DNA of 64,000 nt from Rhyzopertha dominica (taxonomy: Eukaryota > Arthropoda > Insecta > Coleoptera > Bostrichidae): positions 2,170,002-2,234,001 of the forward strand of contig QCXZ01000138.1 in assembly GCA_025024175.1 (NCBI GenBank). Direction: 5' to 3'. Of the stretch, positions 39,701 through 50,549 are shown piece after piece. Numbering within the stretch: the stretch's first letter is position 1; every line of letters starts with the position of its first letter. A program made the position numbers and the translations under genes. The notes under the pieces were generated by a model, which saw nothing but the letters and a program-made list of their open reading frames with translations, made no database searches and was not told where the DNA came from.

Positions 39701-40174
39701 TTTTCTCAATTTATGTATTTTTAAAACTGCATAGTGACACCAAACAGTCAAACCATCATCACGATCTCTTCGGCGGACTTATGAATGTTAAATCTCCACC
39801 AGGATGTCTTGATTTATGTCATGTGAATTAAGTGAATTACCTTAGGTCTCTATTTAACAGAAAAAATCTTTATAACAATTAAGGAGAGGTGTAATGTTAT
39901 GACAATACAAGACGTTTTCCCAATCATTCTGTTAATGGATTGGTATAATGAAAATGCCATAAAGCTGGATCGTTATAAAAATTAATAACTTAATCACTCC
40001 TCGAACTAATTAGTCTGCTGTTAGTGTATATGAGAGTAAATAAATTTAATATAAAAAGCGTGTCAGCATGATAACTAACTTTGGGGAATTACCGAGACAA
40101 TTTTACGCACTTACCAGGAAAAGGGTATTGTTAATGTAGAAAATAAATTTTGGTATGCCCCCAGCGAGAGTCAT
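27715..40174 (-). CDS. Tetraspanin 3 (245 aa, five exons), divergent
   Basis: Minus-strand exons are 40174-40115, 34820-34623, 34519-34337, 30932-30720 and 27798-27715, all phase 0. The protein starts MTLAGGIPKFIFYINNTLFL, without the usual N-terminal Cys. Where canonical members read FLGCCGA this one reads LWGYWGA (residues 70-76), so both Cys are lost. The large loop keeps FCCG (149-152) and is Cys-rich, nine in all (SCC..C..C..C, then two more). It carries NSS and NKT sequons. The C-terminus KNKQYFGMDIGD contains YFGM, which fits a YxxPhi sorting motif. The loss of palmitoylation-type Cys and the sorting-like tail suggest altered membrane behaviour; this is inference. The 5.3-kb first intron and 3.4-kb third intron contain foldback repeats and an unexplained open frame. 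Confidence 0.93.
28579..28869 (+). other. Unassigned 96-codon open frame
   Basis: An uninterrupted plus-strand frame from an ATG within the last intron of tetraspanin 3. It resembles no family I know and has no visible splice or promoter context. Probably chance. Confidence 0.12.
30119..30446 (+). repeat. Foldback/MITE-like repeat, copy B (both arms present)
   Basis: The left arm (CTGCAACCAGCTGCAGATAG...TATAGCTCAT, from about 30138) is the imperfect inverse of the right arm (ATGAGCTATAATGACTGCAG...GAGGTGCAGAC, about 30391-30427). The middle contains the palindromic GATGGCAATGCCATC (30233-30247). The element is related to 4483-4790 in opposite orientation. No transposase is present, so it would be non-autonomous. 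It lies in the last intron of tetraspanin 3. Confidence 0.75.
31911..32320. mobile_element. Terminal-inverted-repeat element with TGACGTCA-type palindromes
   Basis: The left arm contains GGACGTCATC (31964-31973) and TGACGTCATG (31980-31989) followed by GCGCGG. The right arm carries the same series inverted: CTGCGCAGTGACGTCAGTGA (32241-32260), then TGACGTCCCTGTC (32261-32273). The arms pair for at least 35 bases, and more loosely for about 80. The interior has no coding frame. This fits a MITE-like foldback. It carries four ACGTCA-type (CRE-like) sites, about 300 bp apart as two pairs. It lies in the third intron of tetraspanin 3. Confidence 0.6.
33801..34064 (+). other. Unassigned 87-codon open frame with coding-like composition
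   Basis: A stop-free frame runs from just after a TAA to a TAA at 34062-34064. Its first ATG is internal, leaving about 58 residues. The translation includes MQMVERTFARCLIAAIQEE, then EEQYQVIKLLEGCSQN, and is predicted to be mostly helical. It is more GC-rich than its surroundings. It could be an exon of an antisense gene, a transposon-derived piece or chance; I recognise no family. It sits about 270 bases from an exon of tetraspanin 3, on the opposite strand. Confidence 0.25.
35123..35152. repeat. (ATAATTAT)n microsatellite
   Basis: About four units of an 8-base AT repeat in the first intron of tetraspanin 3. Confidence 0.8.
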
Positions 40175-43100
40175 TTTGTCGTTGTAGGCACCACCAACCA
40201 AGAAATTCAATCAATCACATCAAAACTGATTGGACATGTTCATATCAACTGCTAAACAAACATCACTACAAATGACTAGAGGGAGAAGACACTTAACAAT
40301 TTATATTACGAATAAGAAGTAGAGCATGCGTGATGCTTTAGTGATTTTTAAGCTTGCTAAAATTGTGTAATAAATATTTTAATGGATTAAGGATGGCACA
40401 ACGTAGACGTTAACGTGTTGGGGAATTTCTGGGGTCCTGGTGAAGTAACGACATGCCATTGGAAAATGCGCGATAAACAGCCTGCCGCAAGGTCTCTTAG
40501 TTTAAAAAAATTGATATGTTTGATATGTGCTGTGTGAAATTATTGCAGTGTGATTACGTTCTTGATCATGTCCTAAAGCTGTTTGGAAATTATGAACAAA
40601 AATGTCAAAAATCGAATTCTAGCCAAATAATGAATTAACGTAACCATCATTGGAAATATAAAAAAACGAGAATTGAAAATAATTCGACTTAATATTTTTC
40701 TTTCGTATATTATCTTTATGCNATTTTGGCAACCCTCTTTAATCCTGNTTATTATTTAAGTTTGTTAGATCTTTAACATGTAAGTAAAGTGTATGTCTAA
40801 TGTCATGACTTATTTGGTTTTATATATCCATATTACATTTCTCTATATTCTATAAAAATGTCGAGCATGTTGATATTGTTTTCAAAAAGCTAGTGTATAT
40901 TTCACAAACACATGTACCCCAAATATTAAATATTCTCAGTTGGTCATGACCTTTAAACAAAATGTGAAATAATTAAAAAAAGGATATGTGATTAATTTAT
41001 TTCAGGTCTAAAAGTAGCTATGTGGTCTATTCTAGTTATGTATAATTGAATTATACTTTCTAAACCTTTCATTGTGTTTTAATTTTACTTATAAAGCATC
41101 ACCTTTCAAATCTAGTGGTTTAAAATCTGGCTTCGTCTTGTTATATTATCTGTTATATATATTGCATATCGCTTCAAATAATAGGCGTAAGGCTGTTATA
41201 ACCAATTAACATCAAACAAATTTTCCTCACATTAAATAATTACCAACGTTTAAAAATCTGATATTAAGTTTTTCCTAACTTTTGTGATTTTCTTTTCTCG
41301 CCTGTGCATTTTTTATTTCTACAAGATACGTTGACACAGGTACTATGGTAGGATGGCAAGTTAAGAAATATAGTTGGTATGGTTTCATTTCATAAGTCAG
41401 GCATTTTCATTGAAATTCTTATCTATTTCCATTTTTGTAAATATAAACTACGGTGTACTGAAGATCTCTTTATAAAAATAGTTTGAGAGGCAACCTGGAG
41501 CAACCCATCTATCTGTCGTTTGCAAATGAAGTTTCCATTCAGGCAGATAGCAGATAGGTACCTATTAGAAGAGTAAATTTGTAGAACTAGAACAAGAAGA
41601 TGCTTTACCTTACACCTACAGTACCTTTGCGGCGTATAAGTACGCCATTTTTTTAACGAACTTCTTAAGACCGTGACCGAAGCCCTGTTGCCAGTTCTGC
41701 TATAGCCTAAGATCTAAGATCTTGTACAGCAAACATAAGTAGTATTCTACCAGCGTTAAGTATGGTTTACTTCCATACCTCCTTTTAAATTAATTTATTT
41801 TCGTCATTTTTGATACAACTTTGTGCTTCATAAAGGATTTAGACGTTTGCTAAAATTTTATTGATAAACTGTTGTCTTAAGCGACTAATTAAAACATAAG
41901 TTGTGGCGTTGCTCACCAAGATTCGCGGATAGAATGGAACACTGTATATTGAATTAAACAAAATTTACCCCCATCCTCCACTCCCCAATCCATCATCATC
42001 TGTCTTACTGTTTGATACCCGTCTGTTCTTTAATGATTTACTTAATTCAGTCACAATTAGCATGTACACAAAAGCATTCGAACAGAACATTTATAACTGG
42101 ATTTTCTTATTTCTATGTAGGTAAGTCAGTATATTACAATAAATGGTAGGACATAAGATTTTTATTTTGAACCACCAAAAGTCAACAAACAAATAGAAGT
42201 TACTACCAGTGAAGTTAAAACCAAACGTAGGACGTAATAAAATAATACATTCAAAAATTTCTCAAGCTAGGACAACCATTAAGCTACTGAAAAGTATACT
42301 CTAAGAAATCTAGATTTCTTCGAAACGATATAATTAGGTAAATTGTAAACAGCAATTATTGAAAGCATGCAAGAATGGATTAAATTAAAACAGAATGCAG
42401 ACAGAAAGAGAAGAAAATGAGTGAAAGTAGAATTTGGAAGTAGACTACACTAACAGGACAAAAAAAGGTGGTGACTCAAGTTATTTTGCAAGAAAAAATC
42501 CAAGAAGCGTTGTAAACTAGAGGACTGTAGTATAAGGATGCTGTTACAGTCACAGATGGAAGCTAGTATGGCAAAGATTTTTGACATAAACCTGTAAATA
42601 TCTGGCATCGGTGTCTCTATAATTCATCTACAGTAAATAAGGCTACTTCCTCGATGTCTGTACTGATTTAAATATTATACAGTATTTGTGAACCCATCTT
42701 CAATTCTCACCACACTAACGTTTTGACCGCAATGCTAAAGTGCGAAGCATGTATAATATTGAATTCCAAAGCATCATGCGCCGTCGCAACGCATGAAAGC
42801 ACACGAAAAGATAATAATATTTATAATTATCATTCGATCTGATAATTTGACGTTACGAAATAGAATCCTCCAACAAATTTTAATAACGTACTTGAGATCT
42901 TTTAACAAATAACTGCGAGAATCTGATGATGCTTTAAACATATGACTGCTGTAAGAATACGCAAGAATACCAGATACAAAACCTACTTACAGATAAGTAA
43001 AAAGCATTGATTCCGAAACGGAGCAAACAACTACCATATATATTTATTAACCTTATAAGTATGAAATTTTCAATTTGGTGTAAGCATGAAGGATATTATC

Positions 43101-44184
43101 CTGTACAATTTAGCAAGGATTAGATAGATAGAGATAGAGTCTTGTCTGGTAAATCCTGTGTTCTCTCATTCTCTAGTGGCACTGTTGCACAGTAATTAAA
43201 ACTTAAATGAGATTGTGGTAAAAATGTGATCCACTAATTTTATTACCCTTTACTGGTATCGTAAATGTGGCTACCACATGTACTACATGTTTTAACATGA
43301 AAGTAATTTTGATTAAACGCTATTAATTGCAATAAATAACATTTTCAATCAGAGTATGCAGAATACGATAACGCAAATTATAAATTCCGGGAAGCAATGC
43401 CTCCAGCATTATTCAATACAGCACACGTCATTTTACCATTAAAACTATAGACTTGAGCACTGCAACTACAAACCTCAATATTTGAAGGCGAAAGTTAATG
43501 ATTGCGACAGACACTTCAAGCAAGATGCTCTATTAACGTAAATAAGCATTCTAAATTAAGTTCCTAAAACCGCTTGAAAGGAATACAATGCAATTAGGCA
43601 CAAAACGAGTTTTGAGTGATTTATTTATCTAAAGGAGAGAATTAAATGGACATCCCAACTGATTGCTCTTCAAATATCTCTTTTGCGAACTATGTCTTCA
43701 CCTGTCTAGTTCCTATCAAAGGGACATTTTTCAATATAGCGGGAAAGGTCAAGACAGTAGAATGCTATTTAGACAGTATTTTAAACGTTTCACCTAAAAG
43801 TCATTTTTTATCAATGGCGGAATATGGTTGGTGATTAAAACCCATCATTGCACAAGGTGATACAACCTTTTCGAAGGAGCTTAGTACTTACCTAATCAAG
43901 AAAGCAAAAAAAATGTTTTAGGCAAAAGAATGTGGCGTAAAAATTATTGCATTTGTGTATAAGGGTTCAGTTTAGGTACCGCAGACTCTGATATTTTAAA
44001 ATAACACTCCGTATATTATGTATAGTATTGCTTGTCTAAATTGTGGGACACTTTATTAACTACAAGTTACCTATAGCTGATTATATCGGCTTTATTTGAT
44101 TAGTTGATAGCAAAAAATAAATCCAGAATAACATTTTTTTTATAAAATATAGAATTTTATTTAAGCTATCGGGCGCTAAAATAT
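40175..44184. other. Spacer between tetraspanin 3 and the second gypsy copy; no gene supported
   Basis: AT-rich with only short, unrelated open frames. It should contain the promoter of tetraspanin 3 near its left end. A minus-strand frame near 41640-41710 reads QQGFGHGLKKFVKKMAYLY but has no supporting context. Confidence 0.35.
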
Positions 44185-44618
44185 TGTTGCGGAATCAGTG
44201 CCATCTGTGCACCGGAGTTGCAGGTGCGTAGATGCGGTGTCGTAGGATACCGGAAGTAGTGATCATAGTGACAAAAAGACGGCGGGTAATGTCGATACTA
44301 TCCAGAAAATTCTATCAATGGATCCTTCGAGAAAGTTCGATAGCGTCTGGAAGATGTCGCTTCTGGAATTTTCAAAGGGGGTATAAATACCCCGACGGAG
44401 AGATCGCGGGCAGTTCTGAATTCGAATACCGGTTAGCCAGCGAGTGCGAGGCTTTTAGTGCAAATACGTGCAGTATAGTGATTTAATGAATTAGTAGTGT
44501 TAAAGCAGGAGTGTTGTGAACTAGCAGTGTTGAGATTTAGTGTACTTTTTGATACAAGCGTTTTAAATAAAAGGAGTCAAGTCAGAAATTCGCAGTTTTC
44601 GAGCCCGTGGTCGTAACA
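44185..44618 (+). mobile_element. 5' LTR of a gypsy-type retrotransposon (copy 2)
   Basis: Begins TGTTGCGG and ends CGTAACA. It contains a TATA box in GGGTATAAATACCCC (about 44378-44392) and a late AATAAAAGGAGTC block carrying the polyadenylation signal (about 44567). It is followed within two bases by TGATGTCAGAAGTGACA, which occupies the primer-binding-site position. Block-by-block similarity to 482-863 (inverted) shows both belong to one family. The TATA and signal spacing suggest this LTR once was, and perhaps still is, a promoter pointing toward the 3' end of tetraspanin 4. Confidence 0.85.
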
Positions 44619-45640
44619 ATTGATGTCAGAAGTGACACTGGATTTCTGAAGTATTTTATGACCCTAACGGACAGTATTTGAAAGGCTTTAGAAAAAAAGA
44701 AAAACCGGAAGGAATAGGAAGGTCTGACATTACCAACAGTCTGAGGGTGCAAAGTTAAGTGAGTTGACTGGGAGTTTGGATATATGTCAGTGACAAGAAG
44801 CCAATCTACCAGCATGAATGCACAACTGCAGCAGCTGATGTAAATAATGCAACACATGAAAAAAATGGAAACAGGCACCCAGAAGGCTGGCTTTAGCAAA
44901 ACAAGAACAAGTGGAGAAAATGATGGAGGACATGAAGAAACAAAGTATAATTGAAGAATCCAATAGTCAGTGGTCAAGTGCAATGGATGGATCAGTTCGA
45001 TTTTGTGTTGATTATAGCAAGCTGAATGACGCCACAAAGGACAGTTATCCATTACCCAGAATTGGCCACACATTGACCACTCTTTCTGGATCTACGTGAT
45101 TTTCGACGTTGGATTTGAAGAGTGGATACTGGCAAGTGGAAATACATCCATAGGACAACGAGAAGATTGCGCTTACCACCAGTTGCGATTGGTAACAGTT
45201 TATATAAAGCCATTTGGCCTAAGCAACGTTCCTGCTGCGTTTGAATTAATAACGGAATTGGTGTTACGTGGACTTACGTGGAAAATCCCCCTTGTCTACC
45301 TGGAAGATGTTATCTAAAGCTAAATCCAAAGAAATGTGCACTTCTCTAGAAGAAAGAGAGATTGGCCACGTACCCAAGATACACACGAATTAAGGAGCTT
45401 CCTTACTACAGGAGATGGGATTGTTGCAGCTGCAGTACAGCAGCTTACAGAACTTAAAACGACTTATGCATGACAACAAGTCCATGAGGAACCTTTCAGG
45501 AAATTACAGTCAGCATTATGCAGTAGCCCGACACTGGCATACGTTCTACCATAACTTGATGTGCAGATAGTGATTAGAAGAAGGAGGCTCCGTACCATTT
45601 CTTATGTCATCGCGAAACTTAAAGAACCACTAGGGATAAG
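44619..45640 (+). pseudogene. Gypsy internal remnant: gag start joined to reverse transcriptase
   Basis: After the primer-binding site and a short leader, gag begins near 44815 (MNAQLQQLM, then a stop). The sequence then jumps near 44880 to pol. Reverse transcriptase blocks follow: SVRFCVDYSKLNDATKDSYP (44993-45052), FSTLDLKSGYWQVEIHP in a shifted frame (about 45101-45151), PFGLSNVPAAFE (about 45210) and LVYLEDVI (about 45292). The catalytic YxDD box reads YLED. A degraded RNase H stretch (LQSALCSSPTLAYVLP) ends near 45560. Protease, integrase and the 3' LTR are missing. Several stops rule out activity. Confidence 0.85.
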
Positions 45641-45798
45641 ATAAAAAAAATATTAATAATATCCAACTATGAAAGCTACAGAGTTCCTATGTCGTCGAAA
45701 TGAATTAGCAAATATGCAGAAGCTTACGTTGGCTGCAATATAGAAATAGAGAAGGAAGATTCCAAGATAAATAATACTAATAAAAAGATTTTGGACAC

Positions 45799-45804
45799 TT
45801 TATT
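45799..45804 (-). terminator. Likely polyadenylation signal of tetraspanin 4
   Basis: AATAAA (in GAATAAAGTG) on the minus strand, 84 bases beyond the TGA stop and about 160 bases from the gypsy remnant. Confidence 0.5.
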
Positions 45805-45888
45805 CAATTACACCAAGCCATACGCAGATCTGCACTGATGCCAAAGTTGTTAGTATCATGATTCATGAATATAACATCCCAGTCTTGG

Positions 45889-48800
45889 TCACAGGAGCTG
45901 CCTCACACTTGCAACCAAAAGAAGTGCCACCATAAGTTCGACTCCCTGCAAATGAATCCAAGCAAGCGCTTATTCGAATTTACAAATATACAACTTACCT
46001 GGAGACAAGATACTACTGAAACATACCAACCAGTCTGTCGGGCAAGTGATTGGATTTCAGTTACGATTGCGGAGGCACAGCCTTCTTTAGAGGCTAACTT
46101 TGTGGAATTAATCAGTGCTTGAGTGCAACGGTTATTTTCGTCTCTACAACAATACTGCGGTGCGTATGAATCATTTAGGTAATCTTCAACGCCATTGACA
46201 CCACAACACTTGAACTGAAAATTCAGGCATGATTAGTTTTTTTTTGGATAATCCTCCAGACACTTCCGTATCTGACAGATCAGGCTTTTATTTGTGACAC
46301 ATAAGCAATGTAATCCAATTCCCGAAAGTGGTAAAGTGATGTTTATTATAAGAAACATATAGTAGACATAGATATGTACAGAGTTGTGTGGTGTGGGAAA
46401 AGAGTTTATTTATATTATATTTTTGACCTTATATACTATTGCGATAAGTGGATTATTGTTGTTATTATTAGTAATGGTTTGTTAACTATTTGATGTTCTT
46501 GACGTTGGTTATATTAAATTTGTGACCCGTTTCAATATTATATAATGCTAGTGCAGATTTTTCTCCGTTAAGAAAAAAAAACTCTTCGCTGTTTCAATGA
46601 ATACTGAGGGTTTTGCAGTATACAATGGAGAAACCTACAATTTAATAAAACACAAATTGAAACATATTCTTCTATACATTTGTTGACATTTAATATCATA
46701 GTCATTTGTCCTGAATTTAAAAAAATTCAAATAATAAAATTGAAGCAACCCCAGTGACGTTTTGGGACATGTTGCTTTCATGGAAATGCACAACCTGATC
46801 AAAAGATATTGATGGTCTGTGCCGTGAGCATGTCATCAGGATTCATTCATTTTTTCAAAATTCACTTGATGCGTAATTAAACGAACACGTTTTTGATCGA
46901 CCACTAGAATTCTGTGAAAAGTAAACGGAACGAGTGCACAATAACCTGCGTTTTCTTTACAATACGTTACGTTATCGGCGTAATCAGGGATAATAGAAAG
47001 GTGGTAATCCTCGCTTGATATGGGAAGTACACACGTAGAGACTTGTTGAAAATCTCAATGTTTACCTATATCAAATTATCACCATAATGTGTGTACAGGA
47101 TCTGCCCCTTACGCGAATTATCAAGGATGGTTCGTTTTTATTGAAACACCCAGTATACATAATTTACTTTAAATATCTACATACGAAGTATATGTTTATC
47201 GGTCCCTAAATCATTCCCAGTATTTAGCTTTATATAAGAACTAATACTCAGAAATCAAGTAAAGCTTCATTTTATTACTATTAGTACCGTCTTATTTTTT
47301 CAATACCTGAGGATTGAATTATTTTGGAAACTCTAAGCGATTATTCATCTAATCAATAAATGCTAACCTTGATACTCCATAACTTTCGTTTTCACTTAGT
47401 GCATTGTGCACAACAATGAAAACCCTTTAAAATTTAATATTATATGTTTTTCGGTTGAGATGAAATTATATTTCTTTGGCTAAATCGGAACGCATATTTT
47501 TGTAGGACAACAGTTTTGTATCTTTTTTAACTAACGATTATTTTCTTATGTTAAATGATGGTGTGAAAATATGAACTTAGCAAATAGAGATCATGAATGA
47601 ATAAAAACATTATATTTTGAGAGTGTTTCTGTTTCTTTGAGTTGTCTACCCCGACCATCCTAGCAAAATTTTACAGTTTTGTCTCCATCTAACATACTGT
47701 ATCTTTTCGAATAAACAAGACCACACTAGTTAGTCTAAAAGTGAAGACATATAAAATATTAAAACGTATTTAACATACTTACCCATTTATGTCGATATTT
47801 ATACGGTGACGTGCATGCGCTACGATGTGCAATTAAACTTTGACAAAAAATAAATCAAATTAGCGTGCATAAGCATTCATTTTAGTGTTATAATTAAACA
47901 TTTATGTTCTATCATGCAAATATATTTGCACATAAACCAGGAAGGAATTCGGCATCAAATAAAGGCAGTGGCCATTCGGCACTGAAAAATGTGTGGTGTT
48001 ATAAGCAATAAATACACATTATTCGTAGGATGCTTGATTTATTTATCGTACATAGGTAGGCAACGACGTATGCCTTACAATACAGAGCTAACGGATTAAA
48101 AATTTATAAGGTGCGTATGTACAGAAAGCAAGCGTGCATCACATTCACTTATATTTATATTTACAAAATCAAATACAATATGTATACCTTGATATAATAT
48201 ATTCACAGTAAGTAATCTTAGTAGTTACTTACATGTTGCTCCAGCTGATAAATAGTGGGTTCTCTTGTATCATTAGGATTAGCCAATTGTGTAGTCATGA
48301 CGTAGTTGACGTATCCTTCCCTATCTTCGTTTAAATTCAGAAATGCAATTACAGCTATTGATACCTCCAACAGCAGCAGCACCATCATACACAGAATGTA
48401 CTGAAAAAGCATGGTCTTGGAGTGCTATCGCTTTTCTAGCAATAAAATATCACAATCCCAATTTTATTTCATGTTGATGTGTCTATTTCTTGTCTACATT
48501 TTATCGAATTTTTTTTCGTTTCGACCCAGATTCGAACTCGAATTCCAAGCGTATATCTAGGGCTGAGCGATACCATTAGGCAGGAATCTATATGTCATAC
48601 CGNTACAGTATCGATACTACTCCAAAGGATCTAAGTATCAAAAGTATCGAAAGTATTAAAAAAATCGAAAGCAACGAAGTATCAAAGGTATCGAAATACA
48701 ATACTTCAATAATTTCGATTCTTATACTTTAAATTGTTCAGATATTTCGATACCCTCAATACCTTTGATGCTGCCAATGTTCTGGACGCTGCTAATTTTT

Positions 48801-50549
48801 GGTACGTACTTTTTCAACCTTGTGTTGTTTCAATTTTTAATATTTTTATTACTTTTAACACCGCCAATACTTTGGATGCTTTAATACCCATGATGCTTCT
48901 CAGACCTTAAAATATTTCAATACTTCGATATTTTCAGTGTTTCAATACATTAATTCTTTATGTGTATTCATGGACATGACAAAGGCTTTTGATACCGTGA
49001 ACCATCGATTGCTGTTGAATGTGTTACATTTGTGTGGTGTACGAGGAGTTGTACATGACCTGTTCAGAACATATTTAGCAGGCAGAAAAGAAGGAAGAAA
49101 TCGGTTGTGGGGTGCCGCAGGGCACAGTTTTGGGGCCGATTGTATCCATCATGTATATCAACGATCTATTCAAGCTTGGAATATAAATATCTTGCGAGTG
49201 TGAAATTCGCATGTAGACAAACTAACCACTAGATTACACTCTGTACTATATAAATTTAATTTACTAAACGGCATGCTAAGCTCACATTGTATAAAATTAG
49301 TCTATCATGCCTCAGTGCAAACCTTTTTGCAATAGGGTATCGTCGGAAACCGCAAGAAGGAGTTGTGTACGATGCAAAGGACATTTTTAATGCCAATGTT
49401 ATCAAAAAATGACCATTACCCCACAACTAGTCTATATATGCAAGCACAAGTATTGGACATACCTACGTACTCTATATACCAGAACCCTTTTTATACACAT
49501 ATCAGCACATAAATGTTCATGAGTAGGAGAAACCTGACCATCAATAAGGCATAAGAAGCCAAGAAAGCTATGTACTGAGCAGGAAAGCACTAAAACATTC
49601 CTACAACATCGTGTCTCCAACCAAATGGTTGCAAATAGGTCACCAAACTACAGCAAGGGTCACATCCNTACAAAAAACTTAATACACAATATACAAGCAC
49701 CTAGNGCTTATTGTGTCTAGTGTAATGTATTTTATTATATCACAATAAATTCCATTATTATTATTTGATACTTTCGATACTTGATACCACGACAAGATGG
49801 TATCGATACTCGATAATAGCAACGACATCGATTCTTTGAGTAAGTATCGATACTTTGCCCAGCCCTACTTATGTCCTAACATGCTACCGCTGCGCTATCA
49901 GAAGTCCTACTTCTGGCACACAGCTCAGCCCAATGGTATTCCTTGTATTGCCGGTCTTTTTCGACGATTAAAATTTAAAATCGAACTGACGCAAAAATTT
50001 ATGTAAAAATGAAAACACCCTGCTTACAAATCTATTGTATTTTAACCTGCCCAATTTTGTATACTCCCCACTAGTATCTCCTGTTTAGTTTTCCTACAAG
50101 AACCTTGCTTTATTACAAGTTGTTTACTTAGCATCTCTTGATGTATTAAATTTGCGCATTGTGGACGTAATGAAATTAGGTTACAACATGTAGTATAATT
50201 AGAGTTACCATAACGATTAGGTTGACCTACCAAATGAAAGCATCTTGGCCTTTGTATCCTAAGGCAAATACAACCAATCACGGACATAATTACACTGACT
50301 GCTCCTACAATGACGATGAATGTGGACAAGCTCAAAAAATCAATGGAGATGTAGTTATGTGGCCACCATAAATCCTCCATATAAATCACCCCCAGAGCTA
50401 TCAATGCTATTCCTAGCAACTGGAAAATTGAGAGCTAAACATTGATTTGCTGATGTCAACAAATAACTTACCAAGAAAACAAAATTGAATACCACCAACG
50501 CTAGAACCAAAGCGTTTTCATTCAGTGCAAGCTTCATCCTCGTTCGCAT
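45889..50549 (-). CDS. Tetraspanin 4 (235 aa, five exons), highly divergent
   Basis: Minus-strand exons are 50549-50472, 50419-50231, 48400-48233, 46214-45999 and 45945-45889, all phase 0. The last and first introns are very short (53 and 52 bp). Start choice: the upstream ATG gives MRTRMKLALNENA; the second ATG at 50537 would give 231 residues. Four hydrophobic segments are present. The site after segment 2 reads VIGCICLRIQRPRC instead of GCCGA. The large loop has KCCG (147-150), YCC, NRC and EGC (six Cys), with NDT, NDS and NST sequons. The protein ends GVELMVALLLVASVRQLL, with almost no cytoplasmic tail. This is the most 5' member of the array and the most altered. The second intron holds an hAT-like element with a nested LINE. 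Confidence 0.9.
46215..48232. other. Third intron of tetraspanin 4; no gene seen
   Basis: A 2-kb AT-rich intron. Near 47125-47160 the minus strand reads GGGTGTTTCAATAAAAACG, similar to the ends of some transposons, but no partner end was found. Confidence 0.35.
48558..49867. mobile_element. hAT-like non-autonomous element with 8-bp target duplication
   Basis: The left end TAGGGCTGAGCGATACC (48558) is mirrored at the right end, whose reverse complement is TAGGGCTGGGCAAAGTATCG. The flanks CGTATATC (48550-48557) and CTTATGTC (49868-49875) match at 6 of 8 bases, consistent with an old 8-bp duplication. The arms consist of degenerate arrays of TATCGATAC / GTATCGAAA words (48590-48760 and 49765-49855). 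No hAT transposase is present. A 5'-truncated LINE is nested in the middle. The element lies in the second intron of tetraspanin 4. Confidence 0.65.
48950..49766 (+). pseudogene. 5'-truncated non-LTR retrotransposon nested in the hAT-like element
   Basis: Frames read FMDMTKAFDTVNHRLLLNVL (reverse transcriptase block with catalytic D) and VRGVVHDLFRTYLAGRK. After a frameshift comes CGVPQGTVLGPIV...YINDLFKLGI (near 49105-49185). About 550 bases of non-coding 3' sequence follow, ending in CAATAAATTCCATTATTATTATT, a typical LINE 3' end, directly before the resumed GATAC array. Confidence 0.8.

Noticed and set aside
41630..41712. Possible minus-strand exon QQGFGHGLKKFVKKMAYLY considered as a last tetraspanin 4 exon
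   Set aside because: Not hydrophobic as segment 4 must be; the true last exon was found at 45945-45889, in phase and with a stop.
43395..43450. Minus-strand segment considered as a last exon of tetraspanin 4
   Set aside because: In phase 0 it hits a stop immediately after the acceptor and is not hydrophobic.
44582..45073. 163-codon minus-strand open frame
   Set aside because: It is antisense to the gypsy LTR end, gag start and reverse transcriptase, whose plus-strand reading is clearly the meaningful one.
45865..46122. 85-codon plus-strand open frame
   Set aside because: It is the shadow of the last two exons of tetraspanin 4 on the minus strand, which have correct splice sites and tetraspanin motifs.
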